Shown here one piece after another: positions 34,981 to 43,330 of a stretch of DNA of 64,000 bases; the stretch's first letter is position 1; each line of letters begins with the position of its first letter. Location: the NCBI RefSeq assembly GCF_051846935.1, contig NZ_JBPYCS010000007.1, positions 62,001-126,000 of the forward strand, in the 5' to 3' direction. The notes under the pieces were generated by a model. That model worked only from the letters and a program-made list of their open reading frames with translations. It had not been told where the DNA came from and searched no databases. The position numbers were made by a program, and so were the translations under genes. The stretch comes from JBPYCR01 sp051846935 (GTDB taxonomy: Bacteria; Bacillota; Bacilli; Bacillales; Amphibacillaceae).

Positions 34981-35400
34981 CCGCGCTCACGAAGTGGTGT
35001 TCCACGCTCGCCAAGTGGTGTTCCACGCTCGCAAAGTGGTGTCCCACGCTCGCAAAGTGCGTTCCCGCGCTCGCAAAGTGCGTTCCCGCGCTCACGAAGT
35101 GTCGTCTCGCGCTCGCAAAGTGCGGTCCCGCGCTCGCAAAGTGCGGTCCCGCGCTCGCAAAGTGCGTTCTCGCGCTCGCAAAGTGCGTTCCCGCGCTCGC
35201 AAAGTGTCGTCCCGCGCTCGCAAAGTGCGTTCTCGCGCTCGCAAAGTGCGTTCTCGCGCTCGCAAAGTGCGTTCCCGCGCTCGCAAAGTGCGTTCCCGCG
35301 CTCGCGAAGTGCCGTTCCGCGCTCGCAAAGTGTCGTCCAGCGCTCGCCAAGTGGTGTCTCGCGCTCGCAAAGTAGCGTCTCGCGCTCGCGAATTGCCCGC
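34981..35400. repeat. Twenty-copy 21-bp tandem repeat (GC-rich minisatellite)
   Basis: Starting 16 bases after the htpG stop, twenty head-to-tail copies of a 21-base unit (typical copy CGCGCTCGCAAAGTGCGTTC plus one base) run without spacers. Central copies are almost identical; the first three and last three are diverged. Composition is far richer in G+C than the surrounding AT-rich DNA. Since 21 is a multiple of three, four different frames stay open across it, but none has a convincing ribosome binding site, so I treat it as non-coding. Each unit contains GCGCTCGC and CGAAGTG/CAAAGTG, and long RNA could pair only weakly with itself. Confidence 0.95.
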
Positions 35401-35509
35401 CTACTCGCAATTGTGCGCCAATTGCCCACATGCGTATATAAAAATTGCTGTAAGTATAAGGTGCACTATCAATTGCAAGCTACAACTAATTTTATAAGTA
35501 CCAAAAAAA

Positions 35510-35548
35510 CGAACGACGTCTATATAAATAGGCGTCGTTCGCTTTTTT
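35510..35548 (+). terminator. Rho-independent terminator after the repeat array
   Basis: CGAACGACGTC pairs with GGCGTCGTTCG (one wobble and one mismatch) around a 10-base loop, then CTTTTTT. It is the first clear terminator after htpG, so the htpG transcript would include the 21-bp array. The bases from 35549 to 35694 show no gene. Confidence 0.88.
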
Positions 35549-35694
35549 GCCAAAAAGACATACCTCTCTGCTTATAATCCCTTTTTTCCTGCAAGCTTTC
35601 GTGTCTAATGATAAAAAGCGGCACATTTTTACGGAGAACTCCGTCAATCAAAGAGTAGTTGCTACATATAATATATTATTAGTAGATATATCGT

Positions 35695-35742
35695 TTGACT
35701 TATTACAATATTTGTAATATATTATATTCAACAATGTTGAAT
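35695..35742 (+). promoter_or_regulatory. Promoter with two overlapping palindromic operators, upstream of mvaB
   Basis: TTGACT (35695-35700) and TATATT (35718-35723) are 17 bases apart. The spacer is filled by the inverted repeat TATTACAA-TAT-TTGTAATA (35701-35719). A second perfect repeat, ATTCAAC-AAT-GTTGAAT (35726-35742), covers the expected transcription start. Both positions would block RNA polymerase when bound. The start codon is about 180 bases downstream. Confidence 0.75.
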
Positions 35743-35920
35743 AAAAAGAAACAAAGATGAATATAAGTAGATTAAGCAGCATACTTTTTATAAAATGTAT
35801 ATGGAAGCGCCTTCATCTCCATGGCGCAAGTGTGATCGCTCGTTACGAATAATGCTCGCATTATTAGTTGAAAAAACTCAAGTCATTTAATCGTATGTAC
35901 AGGAAAAGGAGGGGTAGGGA

Positions 35921-36826
35921 ATGAGACAATGGCCAACGGAAGTACGAATTAAAGAGGTCGGTCCGCGTGACGGATTGCAAAACGAACAGAATTGGGTGCA
36001 TACACATGATAAGGTTGCTTGGATTAATATGCTATCCGATTCAGGAGTGTCGGAAATTGAATATTCTTCGTTTGTTCATCCGAAGTGGATACCCGCATTA
36101 TCCGATGCGCGTGAAGTAGGTAAGAGAATTAAGCGGAATCCGAATGTACGCTATTCTGCCTTGGTTCCAAATATGAAAGGGCTTGAGCATGCGCTGGAGG
36201 CTGGAATTGATGGTGCTTCTATCTTTATGTCGGCAAGTGATTCACACAATAAAGGTAATATAAACAAATCGATTGCCGATACGTATTCCATTTTGAAGGA
36301 AGTAATAGATGAGGCAAAATCAGCTGGGAAGCATGTTACCGGATATATTTCTACCGTTTTTGACTGCCCTTTTGAAGGAAAAGTCACTCCAACTCAAGTA
36401 TTACGAATTTGTGAGAAGCTTTATTCCCTAGGTGTTGATGACTTATCATTAGGAGATACGATTGGAACTGCAGTACCGTCACAAGTCGAGAACTTATTAG
36501 AAGTGCTATTAAAATACTACCCTCAGGAAAAGATGATTATGCATTTCCATGATACACGAGGGATGGCGATCGCCAATATAATGACGTCGATGGAATATGG
36601 GATTACACGCTTTGATAGCTCTGTAGGAGGATTAGGAGGTTGTCCGTACGCACCTGGAGCGGCAGGGAATGTAGCAACAAATGATGTGTTGTATTTACTT
36701 CATGGTATGGGAGTTAAAACAGGAATCGATGAAAAGAAAGTAAAAGAAGCAGGTTTTTATATTCAAAAGAAATTAGGGAAACAGCTCCCGAGTAAATCGC
36801 TCATGTATGCTGCAGCACAAGGATAA
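35921..36826 (+). CDS. mvaB: Hydroxymethylglutaryl-CoA lyase
   Basis: Cleaves HMG-CoA to acetyl-CoA and acetoacetate. The 301-residue TIM-barrel protein of the HMGL family carries all hallmarks: VGPRDGLQNE near residue 15 (catalytic Arg and Asp), the metal-binding His pair in MHFHDTRGMAIAN, and the essential Cys loop GGLGGCPYAPGAAGN. GGAGGGG precedes the ATG. A terminator follows the gene. HMG-CoA lyase also serves leucine breakdown (as YngG in Bacillus), but no leucine-pathway genes are here; the next gene is HMG-CoA reductase, pointing to mevalonate catabolism. Confidence 0.95.
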   Translation: MRQWPTEVRIKEVGPRDGLQNEQNWVHTHDKVAWINMLSDSGVSEIEYSSFVHPKWIPALSDAREVGKRIKRNPNVRYSALVPNMKGLEHALEAGIDGASIFMSASDSHNKGNINKSIADTYSILKEVIDEAKSAGKHVTGYISTVFDCPFEGKVTPTQVLRICEKLYSLGVDDLSLGDTIGTAVPSQVENLLEVLLKYYPQEKMIMHFHDTRGMAIANIMTSMEYGITRFDSSVGGLGGCPYAPGAAGNVATNDVLYLLHGMGVKTGIDEKKVKEAGFYIQKKLGKQLPSKSLMYAAAQG

Positions 36827-36861
36827 ACGAATATATAGTCGTATAAATGTAAATAGTAAAG

Positions 36862-36919
36862 AACCATTATTTTCTCTTGCTGGCAATAATAACGTAAGGG
36901 AAAATAATGGTTTTGTTTA
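36862..36919 (+). terminator. Rho-independent terminator after mvaB
   Basis: AACCATTATTTTC and GAAAATAATGGTT form a perfect 13-bp stem with a 25-base loop, followed by TTGTTTAT. mvaB thus appears to be transcribed apart from mvaA. The rest of the gap up to 37219 shows no gene and no clear promoter. Confidence 0.85.
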
Positions 36920-37219
36920 TACTTTAAAAGCAAATGAATTATTGAGACACCTTTAAAAAAGTGATATGTATCGATAGTTACGAGGCATTAATACGTAAAA
37001 AACCAAGTCGACTACCCGGTAACCGACTACAGAAAAGATATGAAATGCGTTTTAAATAACTTAATACGTTGCTACAAAAACGAATCGATCAAAAACAGGA
37101 GACGAGCAATTGTATCCTGTAACAATATCCACAGTTGAACGTATGAAGTCCATACAAGTTATTGCCGCACTTTGAAGGCACATTCTTTTTATAAACGATT
37201 ATAACCAGGGAGGAAAAGC

Positions 37220-38482
37220 ATGATGACATCGAGAATACCAGGATTTTATAAGCTCTCGCCGAATGAGCGAATTGATAAAATAGGAGAAAGTGTAAAGTTA
37301 ACAGAAATTGAAAAAAAAACACTAACCGAATGCAATGGATTGCAGCTTGAACAGGCTAATCAAATGGTAGAAAATGCAATTGGAGTCTTTCCGATCCCGT
37401 TAGGAGCTGCTGTTAACTTTAAAGTAAATGGGAAAGACGTAATTGTACCGATGGCTACGGAAGAGCCGTCTGTGATCGCAGCTGCTAGTAATGCAGCCAA
37501 ATTAGCGTATGACTTAGGTGGTTTTACAACCTCTTACACCGGTTCAATAATGAGAGGTCAAATTCATATCGTTAATGTAGCACAACCGTATCAAGCAGTG
37601 GCAAAGATTTATGAAAACAAGGAGGAAATTTTACACATATGTAATGAACAGGATCCAACGCTTGTAGCTTTAGGTGGCGGTGCGGAAAATTTAGAGGCGC
37701 ATGTAATCGAGGCCAATGGAAAAGCAACTGTCGTTATTCACTTACTCATTAATACAATGGATGCCATGGGTGCGAATGCAGTAAATACAATGGCAGAAGC
37801 TGCTGCATTAAGGATAGAAAAAATGACAGGTGGCGAGGCCGTATTACGTATTTTGTCTAATTTAGCGGATCAACGAATTGTTCGAGCGCGTGCAAGCTTT
37901 CAAGACCCATTTAAAGGAGACAGAAAGCGAACGAATAAATTTATTCAAGCATATGAAATGGCACTTGCAGACCCGTATAGAGCTGCAACACATAACAAAG
38001 GGATAATGAATGGCATAACAGCGGTCGTGCTTGCAACTGGTAATGATACACGAGCGATTGAAGCGGGTGCCCACGCTTATGCGGCTAAACGAGGCGGTTA
38101 TCAGTCATTAACACATTGGGAAATAGAGAGCAATGGTACAATTACAGGAACCATTGCTGTACCAATGGCTGTAGGGATTATCGGGGGGACTACTCAAGCA
38201 CACCCAATTGCTAAAACAGCTATGAAAATCCTACAGACGACTTCTGCCGAAGAACTCGCAGGAATTATCGCATCGGTCGGATTAGCGCAAAACTTTGCAG
38301 CAATGCGCGCGTTAGTAGATGAAGGTATTCAGCGAGGACATATGAAGCTTCATGCGAAAAATATGGCCGTCATGGTCGGTGCAAAAGGAAACCAAATTGA
38401 AGAAGCAGTACGTATTGCACTGGAAAAAGGTACTGTTCGATACGATGCTATGCAAGCAATTGTTCAATCTTTAAAGTATTAA
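37220..38482 (+). CDS. mvaA: Hydroxymethylglutaryl-CoA reductase, class II (degradative type)
   Basis: A 420-residue class II HMG-CoA reductase, which interconverts mevalonate and HMG-CoA using NAD(P)(H). Catalytic residues can be placed by motif: Glu in MATEEPSV (about 81), Lys in THNKGIMNG (about 260), Asp in LATGNDTRA (about 275) and His in QRGHMKLHA (about 374). ENAIGVFPIPLGAAVNF and DAMGANAVNTM are also typical. GGGAGG precedes ATG 37220. With HMG-CoA lyase upstream and a transporter downstream it most likely runs in the oxidative direction, as in Pseudomonas mevalonii mvaAB; use in isoprenoid synthesis is the alternative. Confidence 0.93.
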   Translation: MMTSRIPGFYKLSPNERIDKIGESVKLTEIEKKTLTECNGLQLEQANQMVENAIGVFPIPLGAAVNFKVNGKDVIVPMATEEPSVIAAASNAAKLAYDLGGFTTSYTGSIMRGQIHIVNVAQPYQAVAKIYENKEEILHICNEQDPTLVALGGGAENLEAHVIEANGKATVVIHLLINTMDAMGANAVNTMAEAAALRIEKMTGGEAVLRILSNLADQRIVRARASFQDPFKGDRKRTNKFIQAYEMALADPYRAATHNKGIMNGITAVVLATGNDTRAIEAGAHAYAAKRGGYQSLTHWEIESNGTITGTIAVPMAVGIIGGTTQAHPIAKTAMKILQTTSAEELAGIIASVGLAQNFAAMRALVDEGIQRGHMKLHAKNMAVMVGAKGNQIEEAVRIALEKGTVRYDAMQAIVQSLKY

Positions 38483-38663
38483 TTGAACAATTTTAAAAAA
38501 CATAATCGCAAGTGAAGATTCAGAATAAAATAGTTCACTAAATGAAATTTATGAAATAATAGAGGAAATTTATCGCAAGTACAAGTACAATAAATAATGA
38601 GTTATGCAATCCTGATGAATACATAAAAAAGTAAGACACAAATTAGAGTAGGAGTGATGACGA

Positions 38664-38894
38664 TTGGACAAAAAAGACTATGTTGAAGTATGGGGCGACC
38701 ATGTTAAAACAAGAGATTTACTGTTTTCCATGCTCTTATGTATTGTCTTCTCACTCGGTGGGTACTTAATTGCACCTGGTGAAGCACCACAGCCACTGAT
38801 TTTTGGACTTATTGGTGGGGTTATCGGATTTATTTCAAGTAGTATAATTATAAAGCCGAAGCGGAACATCGTTAAAGAAAAGGGGGAGGAATAA
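38664..38894 (+). CDS. Small two-helix membrane protein paired with the TctA-like permease
   Basis: A 76-residue protein with an N-terminal polar part (DYVEVWGDHVKTRDLLF), two hydrophobic helices (LLCIVFSLGGYLIAPG and the GLIGGVIGFISSSIII region) and a basic tail. It begins at TTG 38664 after GTAGGAG, and ends 3 bases before the TctA-like gene. In size and location it could stand in for the TctB subunit of a tripartite tricarboxylate transporter, although it is about half the usual length and no TctB motif is clear. Confidence 0.72.
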   Translation: MDKKDYVEVWGDHVKTRDLLFSMLLCIVFSLGGYLIAPGEAPQPLIFGLIGGVIGFISSSIIIKPKRNIVKEKGEE

Positions 38895-38897
38895 TCT

Positions 38898-40250
38898 GTG
38901 GATACGATTATCATTATACAAGTAATAATAGCAAGCATCAGTGGTGCTGTATTGTATACACTGATCGGAATTGCGCCGGGGACCGATGAAACTGCGGTGC
39001 TTGCACCAGTCACGATCGCACTTGCTTTATTAGGATTATCCCCTTATGTAATATTAGCGTTTTTCATTTCAGCGATTATCGCCAAAAAACTAACCGATTC
39101 TATCCCTGTAGCGGTTGCTGGAATTCCCGGCGGGGTCATGGCAGCCCCTATGGTTGAACATGCGATGGTTTTAAAAGCACATGGTATGCCAGATGTTAGT
39201 ATTAAAAAGATGACATCTGGGTCAGTCATTGGCACACTTGTATCAATTCCTGCAAGCTTGCTCATTGCATATATTATATTGCCGTATGCAGATAAAATAA
39301 GTGCGTATGCTGGTTTGATCTTTTTTTTCGGGGCGATCTTTCTTGCTTTAATGGCAAAGAACAAAATTTTGGCATTATCGGTAATTATTCCGTTTGCATT
39401 GCTTATTCAAGGGTTACGCCATTTATACTGGGGACTTGAAGTTATTCCAGCAGATTCAAACGTATTTGTTTCTTTTTTTCTAGGTATAACGATCGGTCCT
39501 ATTGCGTTTACCTTATTTGAATTATTAAATAAAGAAACCCGAAAGAAGTTACCACAGCTCGGAAATAAGGAAATAACTTTTAAAACGTCAAAGACAGAAA
39601 AGGGATTTCCGAACCCGTTTAAAATATTGACAAAAGAAGAGGTATCTACCTCTGCGTTGGGGAGCTTTTTAGGTTCTGTTACCTTTTTCTTGTCTCCTGT
39701 AGGCATGACTGTATTTTTAGGTGAGTTTTTGACACGTCATATTAAAGACCCAGTTAAGCGAGCCTCTCGGGCAATTTCAACAATGGACGGATTAACGAAT
39801 GCTTCCTATATATCAGGAACGCTCGTACCGTTAATTGCGATCGGTCTGCCGTTGTCACCTATGGCGATTGGCCCAGCTGCTGGGTTATTTAACGCACCTC
39901 CAGTCTTTACACCTGAAAATAATATACACCACTTGTTATCAATGGGTGAAATTATGACGGTAACGATTATCGGTGCAATTATCGCACTATTAATTACTTT
40001 TTACATAACGATCAAATATGCAAGTAAAATTTGTTTGTTCGTGTTTAAATGGATTCCACATGAAGCGCTTATCGGATTATTTGCAGGACTAGTCGTAATG
40101 CTCGCATTTATGGATGCTGGTTGGATTAACATTTTCGGAACCATTTTAATTGCGCTCGTTTCTGGTTTGCTCCATAAAAATGGCGTCAATTATGGTGTCT
40201 TATTTATGGTTCTATATGCTGCGCCTTGGTTGCTCGGTGTATTGACGTAA
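38898..40250 (+). CDS. TctA-like permease of the tripartite tricarboxylate transporter family
   Basis: A 450-residue membrane protein with about eleven helices. The N-terminal glycine-rich segment LIGIAPGTDETAVLAP and the later AVAGIPGGVMAAPMVE show the TctA duplication pattern. It starts at GTG 38898, three bases after the small membrane protein, with AGGGGGAGGA upstream. No periplasmic binding protein (TctC) is adjacent, which is unusual. Located after HMG-CoA lyase and reductase, the likely cargo is mevalonate or a related C6 acid (inference). It ends in a terminator. Confidence 0.82.
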   Translation: MDTIIIIQVIIASISGAVLYTLIGIAPGTDETAVLAPVTIALALLGLSPYVILAFFISAIIAKKLTDSIPVAVAGIPGGVMAAPMVEHAMVLKAHGMPDVSIKKMTSGSVIGTLVSIPASLLIAYIILPYADKISAYAGLIFFFGAIFLALMAKNKILALSVIIPFALLIQGLRHLYWGLEVIPADSNVFVSFFLGITIGPIAFTLFELLNKETRKKLPQLGNKEITFKTSKTEKGFPNPFKILTKEEVSTSALGSFLGSVTFFLSPVGMTVFLGEFLTRHIKDPVKRASRAISTMDGLTNASYISGTLVPLIAIGLPLSPMAIGPAAGLFNAPPVFTPENNIHHLLSMGEIMTVTIIGAIIALLITFYITIKYASKICLFVFKWIPHEALIGLFAGLVVMLAFMDAGWINIFGTILIALVSGLLHKNGVNYGVLFMVLYAAPWLLGVLT

Positions 40251-40367
40251 CAAAAAAGAGAACGGCAAGTGTGTTAATAACAGACAGTGTGGTTGACAGG
40301 AATTGTGTAATAACTTGAATGCTTTGCCAATCAATTAAAAAATAAAATATAAACAACCGTATAATGT

Positions 40368-40394
40368 GCGATGGGCTTCCCATCGCTTTCTTAT
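40368..40394 (+). terminator. Rho-independent terminator after the TctA-like gene
   Basis: GCGATGGG / CCCATCGC, a perfect 8-bp stem with a CTT loop, followed by a T-rich stretch. Confidence 0.9.
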
Positions 40395-40547
40395 TGTTTA
40401 AGAAATGCTACTGTTCGAATGGTTATTGTGTTTTAGAATGGTTTCATTTTTGTAGCGGGTATATAAATAATACATCTGTTTGTAATATAATTTATATGGA
40501 AATTAACAATGGGGGCACATGTTAGGCTAGCGAATATTATTTGTGAC

Positions 40548-40562
40548 ACAGCATCATGCTGT
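40548..40562. promoter_or_regulatory. Palindrome in the long leader of the XRE-cupin gene
   Basis: ACAGCAT-C-ATGCTGT is a perfect 7+1+7 palindrome about 220 bases before the regulator gene. A TATAAT hexamer at 40486-40491 lies upstream, but no convincing -35 was found. The gap 40395-40785 contains no gene. The palindrome may be an operator for autoregulation. Confidence 0.3.
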
Positions 40563-40785
40563 AACGCCGTTGGTATCATTGAAAACGTATAAAAGTATGA
40601 TAATTTAAGTATATATATGCGAAATACAGCTGTCTCTTAAGGGCTTCTGCATTTGTTCGAAAATGCGCATCTTGACGAAATTTAAGTGCTCATCTATGAT
40701 AAAAGCACCTCTACTCATGACGGTTGAGCAAATTATAATAAATAGTAAGTAATGCAGGAATGGTTGGTGGAAGGAGGCAATTTTC

Positions 40786-41343
40786 ATTAATATCGATCAC
40801 ATTGGGAAAAAAGTAAAACAAGCGAGACTGCGAATGAAAAAAACACAGCAACAAATTGCAGACGAATGCGGTATCTCTAAAAGCTTGTTATCAAAAATAG
40901 AAAATGGACAAACGGCATCTGCGGTTGCAACATTATCAAAAATTAGTGAAGCGCTGGAAGTCTCTTTATCGTGGGTGCTTGATGACCACCCGGAAACAGA
41001 CCTCGTATTGTTGTCTCAAGTAAATCGTATGCATCGTATGGGAGACGAGGGCATGGGTTATTCGTATGAATTATTGGCGAGCCCAGACTATTCAAATGTA
41101 GAGCCGACAATTGTTCACGTAACACCAAAGGACGAAAATTTTCGCTACGAACCATACACGCATTCAGAGGAAGAGTTTATTTACATATTGGAAGGTTCTA
41201 TTCATTTAATGTACGATGGGAAAAAGCATTTTATGGAAAAAGGAGATACGGCTTATTTTAAAGGCGAAAAGCCACATTTGTTTGTTCCTGTAGATAATAA
41301 AGGTGCGCAAGTTTTAACTATTTTTGTTGATAGTAATCTATAA
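40786..41343 (+). CDS. XRE-family regulator with C-terminal cupin domain, ATT start
   Basis: A 185-residue protein with a helix-turn-helix (QQQIADECGISKSLLSKIEN, about residues 21-40) and a cupin sensor domain (EEFIYILEGSIHLMYDGKKH, about 128-147). The DNA-binding domain needs residues before the first Met at 40834, and the sequence upstream encodes the missing first helix (IDHIGKKVKQARLRM). No ATG, GTG or TTG occurs in frame back to the stop at 40750. AAGGAGG sits exactly eight bases before ATT 40786, so I call this the start, an unusual codon. Cupin-XRE proteins often sense small metabolites; it may regulate the neighbouring mevalonate-type genes or the amidohydrolase. Confidence 0.82.
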   Translation: MNIDHIGKKVKQARLRMKKTQQQIADECGISKSLLSKIENGQTASAVATLSKISEALEVSLSWVLDDHPETDLVLLSQVNRMHRMGDEGMGYSYELLASPDYSNVEPTIVHVTPKDENFRYEPYTHSEEEFIYILEGSIHLMYDGKKHFMEKGDTAYFKGEKPHLFVPVDNKGAQVLTIFVDSNL

Positions 41344-41414
41344 GGTTACTTTCATCAAATGGAACCATTATTACAAAAAGGCTAGAAAGTTTTTCTTGTG
41401 GCAGGAGGTCTTCT

Positions 41415-41483
41415 ATGAACCCACCACCTATTAACATGAGTAGTCCTAGTCAAGAGACGATTCAATCGCTGCGTTGGCATTAG
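41415..41483 (+). CDS. Candidate 22-residue ORF or leader peptide
   Basis: GCAGGAGGTCTTCT leads into an ATG and a 22-codon frame reading NPPPINMSSPSQETIQSLRW plus His, then TAG. The ribosome binding site is strong and correctly spaced. The frame after the stop stays open in another phase for over 30 codons (ALEAWVLPNACLF onward), so this could also be a frameshifted small gene. A structured RNA region follows at 41557-41629. No family is recognised. Confidence 0.4.
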   Translation: MNPPPINMSSPSQETIQSLRWH

Positions 41484-41556
41484 AGGCTTGGGTGCTTCCC
41501 AATGCTTGCTTGTTTCGTATTAGCAAAGCAGTGGATTGCACGGTCACTAATAAAAC

Positions 41557-41629
41557 ACTTGTCTTGGGTTACAAGTATGTGTAATAGCTTCGCTCACTGT
41601 CGCCAGTGACTCGGCGCATTTACACATAC
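41557..41629. ncRNA. Nested hairpin structure, possible structured RNA
   Basis: An outer 10-bp perfect stem GTATGTGTAA / TTACACATAC (41575-41584 and 41620-41629) encloses TCACTG-TCGC-CAGTGA (41594-41609), a perfect 6-bp hairpin with a tetraloop. A further hairpin ACTTGT / ACAAGT (41557-41576) overlaps the outer stem by two bases, which would allow alternative pairing. The region lies between the XRE-cupin gene and the amidohydrolase. It could be a small RNA or a cis-acting leader of the amidohydrolase gene. Confidence 0.4.
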
Positions 41630-41743
41630 GTCCAATCCAATGGTTCCTCTCCTATTCACACGCTTGCGTCGACCTTTTATTTTTTACAAACTACATTTCC
41701 ATTTGAAAACGGATACAATTAGAAAAGATACGGAGAGATTTGC

Positions 41744-43330
41744 ATGAAAACAATCTACACGAATGGTACTTTTTATACATTTGACGCATCGAAGCCGATT
41801 GTAGAAGCAGTAGTTGTAGACAATGGCAGATTTATAGACGTAGGTACAGCGGATGAGATGCTGTTGCAATGGGGAAGAACAGAGAGTAAAGTGATAGATT
41901 TGGAAGGTAGAGCTGTGACTCCAGGGCTCGTAGATAGTCACCTCCATCTTTCCAAAGTCGCTATAAGTTTGTTAAATCTTGATTTATCAGGTGTCACTAC
42001 TAAGAACGAAACGTTAGAAATGATTCGCGACTATGCAACAACTTTAAAAAAGGATGCCTGGCTTATTGGTAGAGGCTGGGATGAAAACATATATACGGAC
42101 GGTACCTTACCTTCAATAGAAGAATTAGATCGCGTAGCACCGCATCATCCGTTATTTATTACACGAGTGTGTGAGCATGCATCTTTAGTTAATTCAAAAG
42201 CATTGGAGAAGATCGGATATACTAAATCTATGACTGTTCCAGAAGGTGGAAAAATAGTTGTTGACGAACAAACAAAGCGACCAACCGGACTTTTACTGGA
42301 AACGGCGTCCGATCTTGTTACAGCGCAAATTCCTAATTATACATATGAAGAATTAAAGCAGGCGTTAAGAAAAGCGATGCAACTAGCACTTCAGAAAGGC
42401 ATAACGAGTGTGCATACAAACGATCCTAAATATTTGGGGGGACTCGATCAAACATATCGCCTGTATGATGAGTTATTAAATCACGAAGAACTCGGGCTCC
42501 GCTGTAATTTATTAATCGATCATGAGTATTTACCGCAATTAAAAGAAAGTGGTATGTATGCAGGCTTCGGTAACGAAACATTACAAATAGGTGCAGTAAA
42601 AATATTTGCGGACGGTGCACTAGGCAGACGCACGGCATTTATGTCCGAGCCTTATGCAGATGCACCGAATGAATATGGATCGCCAATGTTTGATCAAGAA
42701 ATGCTGTATGAACACGTTCGAAGCGCACGTGCACTGGCGATGCCGGTTGCGGTACATGTTATTGGAGATCAAGCACTTGAGAACACATTAGATGTGTTGG
42801 ATGAATTTCCAGCAGCTGCGTATCGTGATCGACTTATTCATACGTCGGTAGTAAGAAAAGATCTAATTAAGAGACTTGTTCATCCATCTCGAATTGCAGA
42901 CATTCAGCCTCGCTTTCTAGTGAGCGATTTTCCTTGGGTTGAAGAAAGGCTTGGAAAAGAGCGGATCCAATGGGTGTATCCGTGGAAAACGTATATGCAA
43001 TTAGGAGTACTTGCTGCTGGTGGGTCTGATGCTCCGATTGAACCGATTAATCCATTGCTAGGCATTCATGCAGCTGTGACCCGAAGGAAACCAGGGGAAG
43101 TATATAATGGATATAATCCTGAACAAAAGCTAACATTGGAGGAAGCATTTCGGCTTTTTACTGTAATGGGCGCCTATCCAACGAATGAGGAACGAATAAA
43201 AGGCACCATTACAAGAGGTAAGCTGGCAGATATGACCGTTTATTCAACAAACCCATTTGCACGTAATGAAATAGATGAGCTATTGAATATCGATGTAGAT
43301 ATGACAATAATTGGTGGTAAAATTAGATGA
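41744..43330 (+). CDS. YtcJ-like amidohydrolase (amidohydrolase family 3)
   Basis: A metal-dependent hydrolase of 528 residues, typical of the YtcJ group. The first metal motif VTPGLVDSHLHLSKVA (His-x-His, about residues 60-75), the central MPVAVHVIGDQALEN with His, and the C-terminal AAGGSDAPIEPINPL with the catalytic Asp are clear. Substrates of this group are mostly unknown; some hydrolyse N-formyl or carbamate bonds. It has no signal peptide. GGAGAG precedes the ATG. A CidA/LrgB pair follows after a 265-base gap in which nothing is seen. Confidence 0.9.
   Translation: MKTIYTNGTFYTFDASKPIVEAVVVDNGRFIDVGTADEMLLQWGRTESKVIDLEGRAVTPGLVDSHLHLSKVAISLLNLDLSGVTTKNETLEMIRDYATTLKKDAWLIGRGWDENIYTDGTLPSIEELDRVAPHHPLFITRVCEHASLVNSKALEKIGYTKSMTVPEGGKIVVDEQTKRPTGLLLETASDLVTAQIPNYTYEELKQALRKAMQLALQKGITSVHTNDPKYLGGLDQTYRLYDELLNHEELGLRCNLLIDHEYLPQLKESGMYAGFGNETLQIGAVKIFADGALGRRTAFMSEPYADAPNEYGSPMFDQEMLYEHVRSARALAMPVAVHVIGDQALENTLDVLDEFPAAAYRDRLIHTSVVRKDLIKRLVHPSRIADIQPRFLVSDFPWVEERLGKERIQWVYPWKTYMQLGVLAAGGSDAPIEPINPLLGIHAAVTRRKPGEVYNGYNPEQKLTLEEAFRLFTVMGAYPTNEERIKGTITRGKLADMTVYSTNPFARNEIDELLNIDVDMTIIGGKIR

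Noticed and set aside
34981..35400. CRISPR array
   Set aside because: Copies are contiguous with no unique spacers, units are only 21 bases, and no cas genes are present.
34805..35497. Four long overlapping frames on both strands across the 21-bp repeat array
   Set aside because: All arise because the repeat length is a multiple of three and lacks stops. None has a ribosome binding site, one overlaps htpG antisense, and the products are simple seven-residue repeats.
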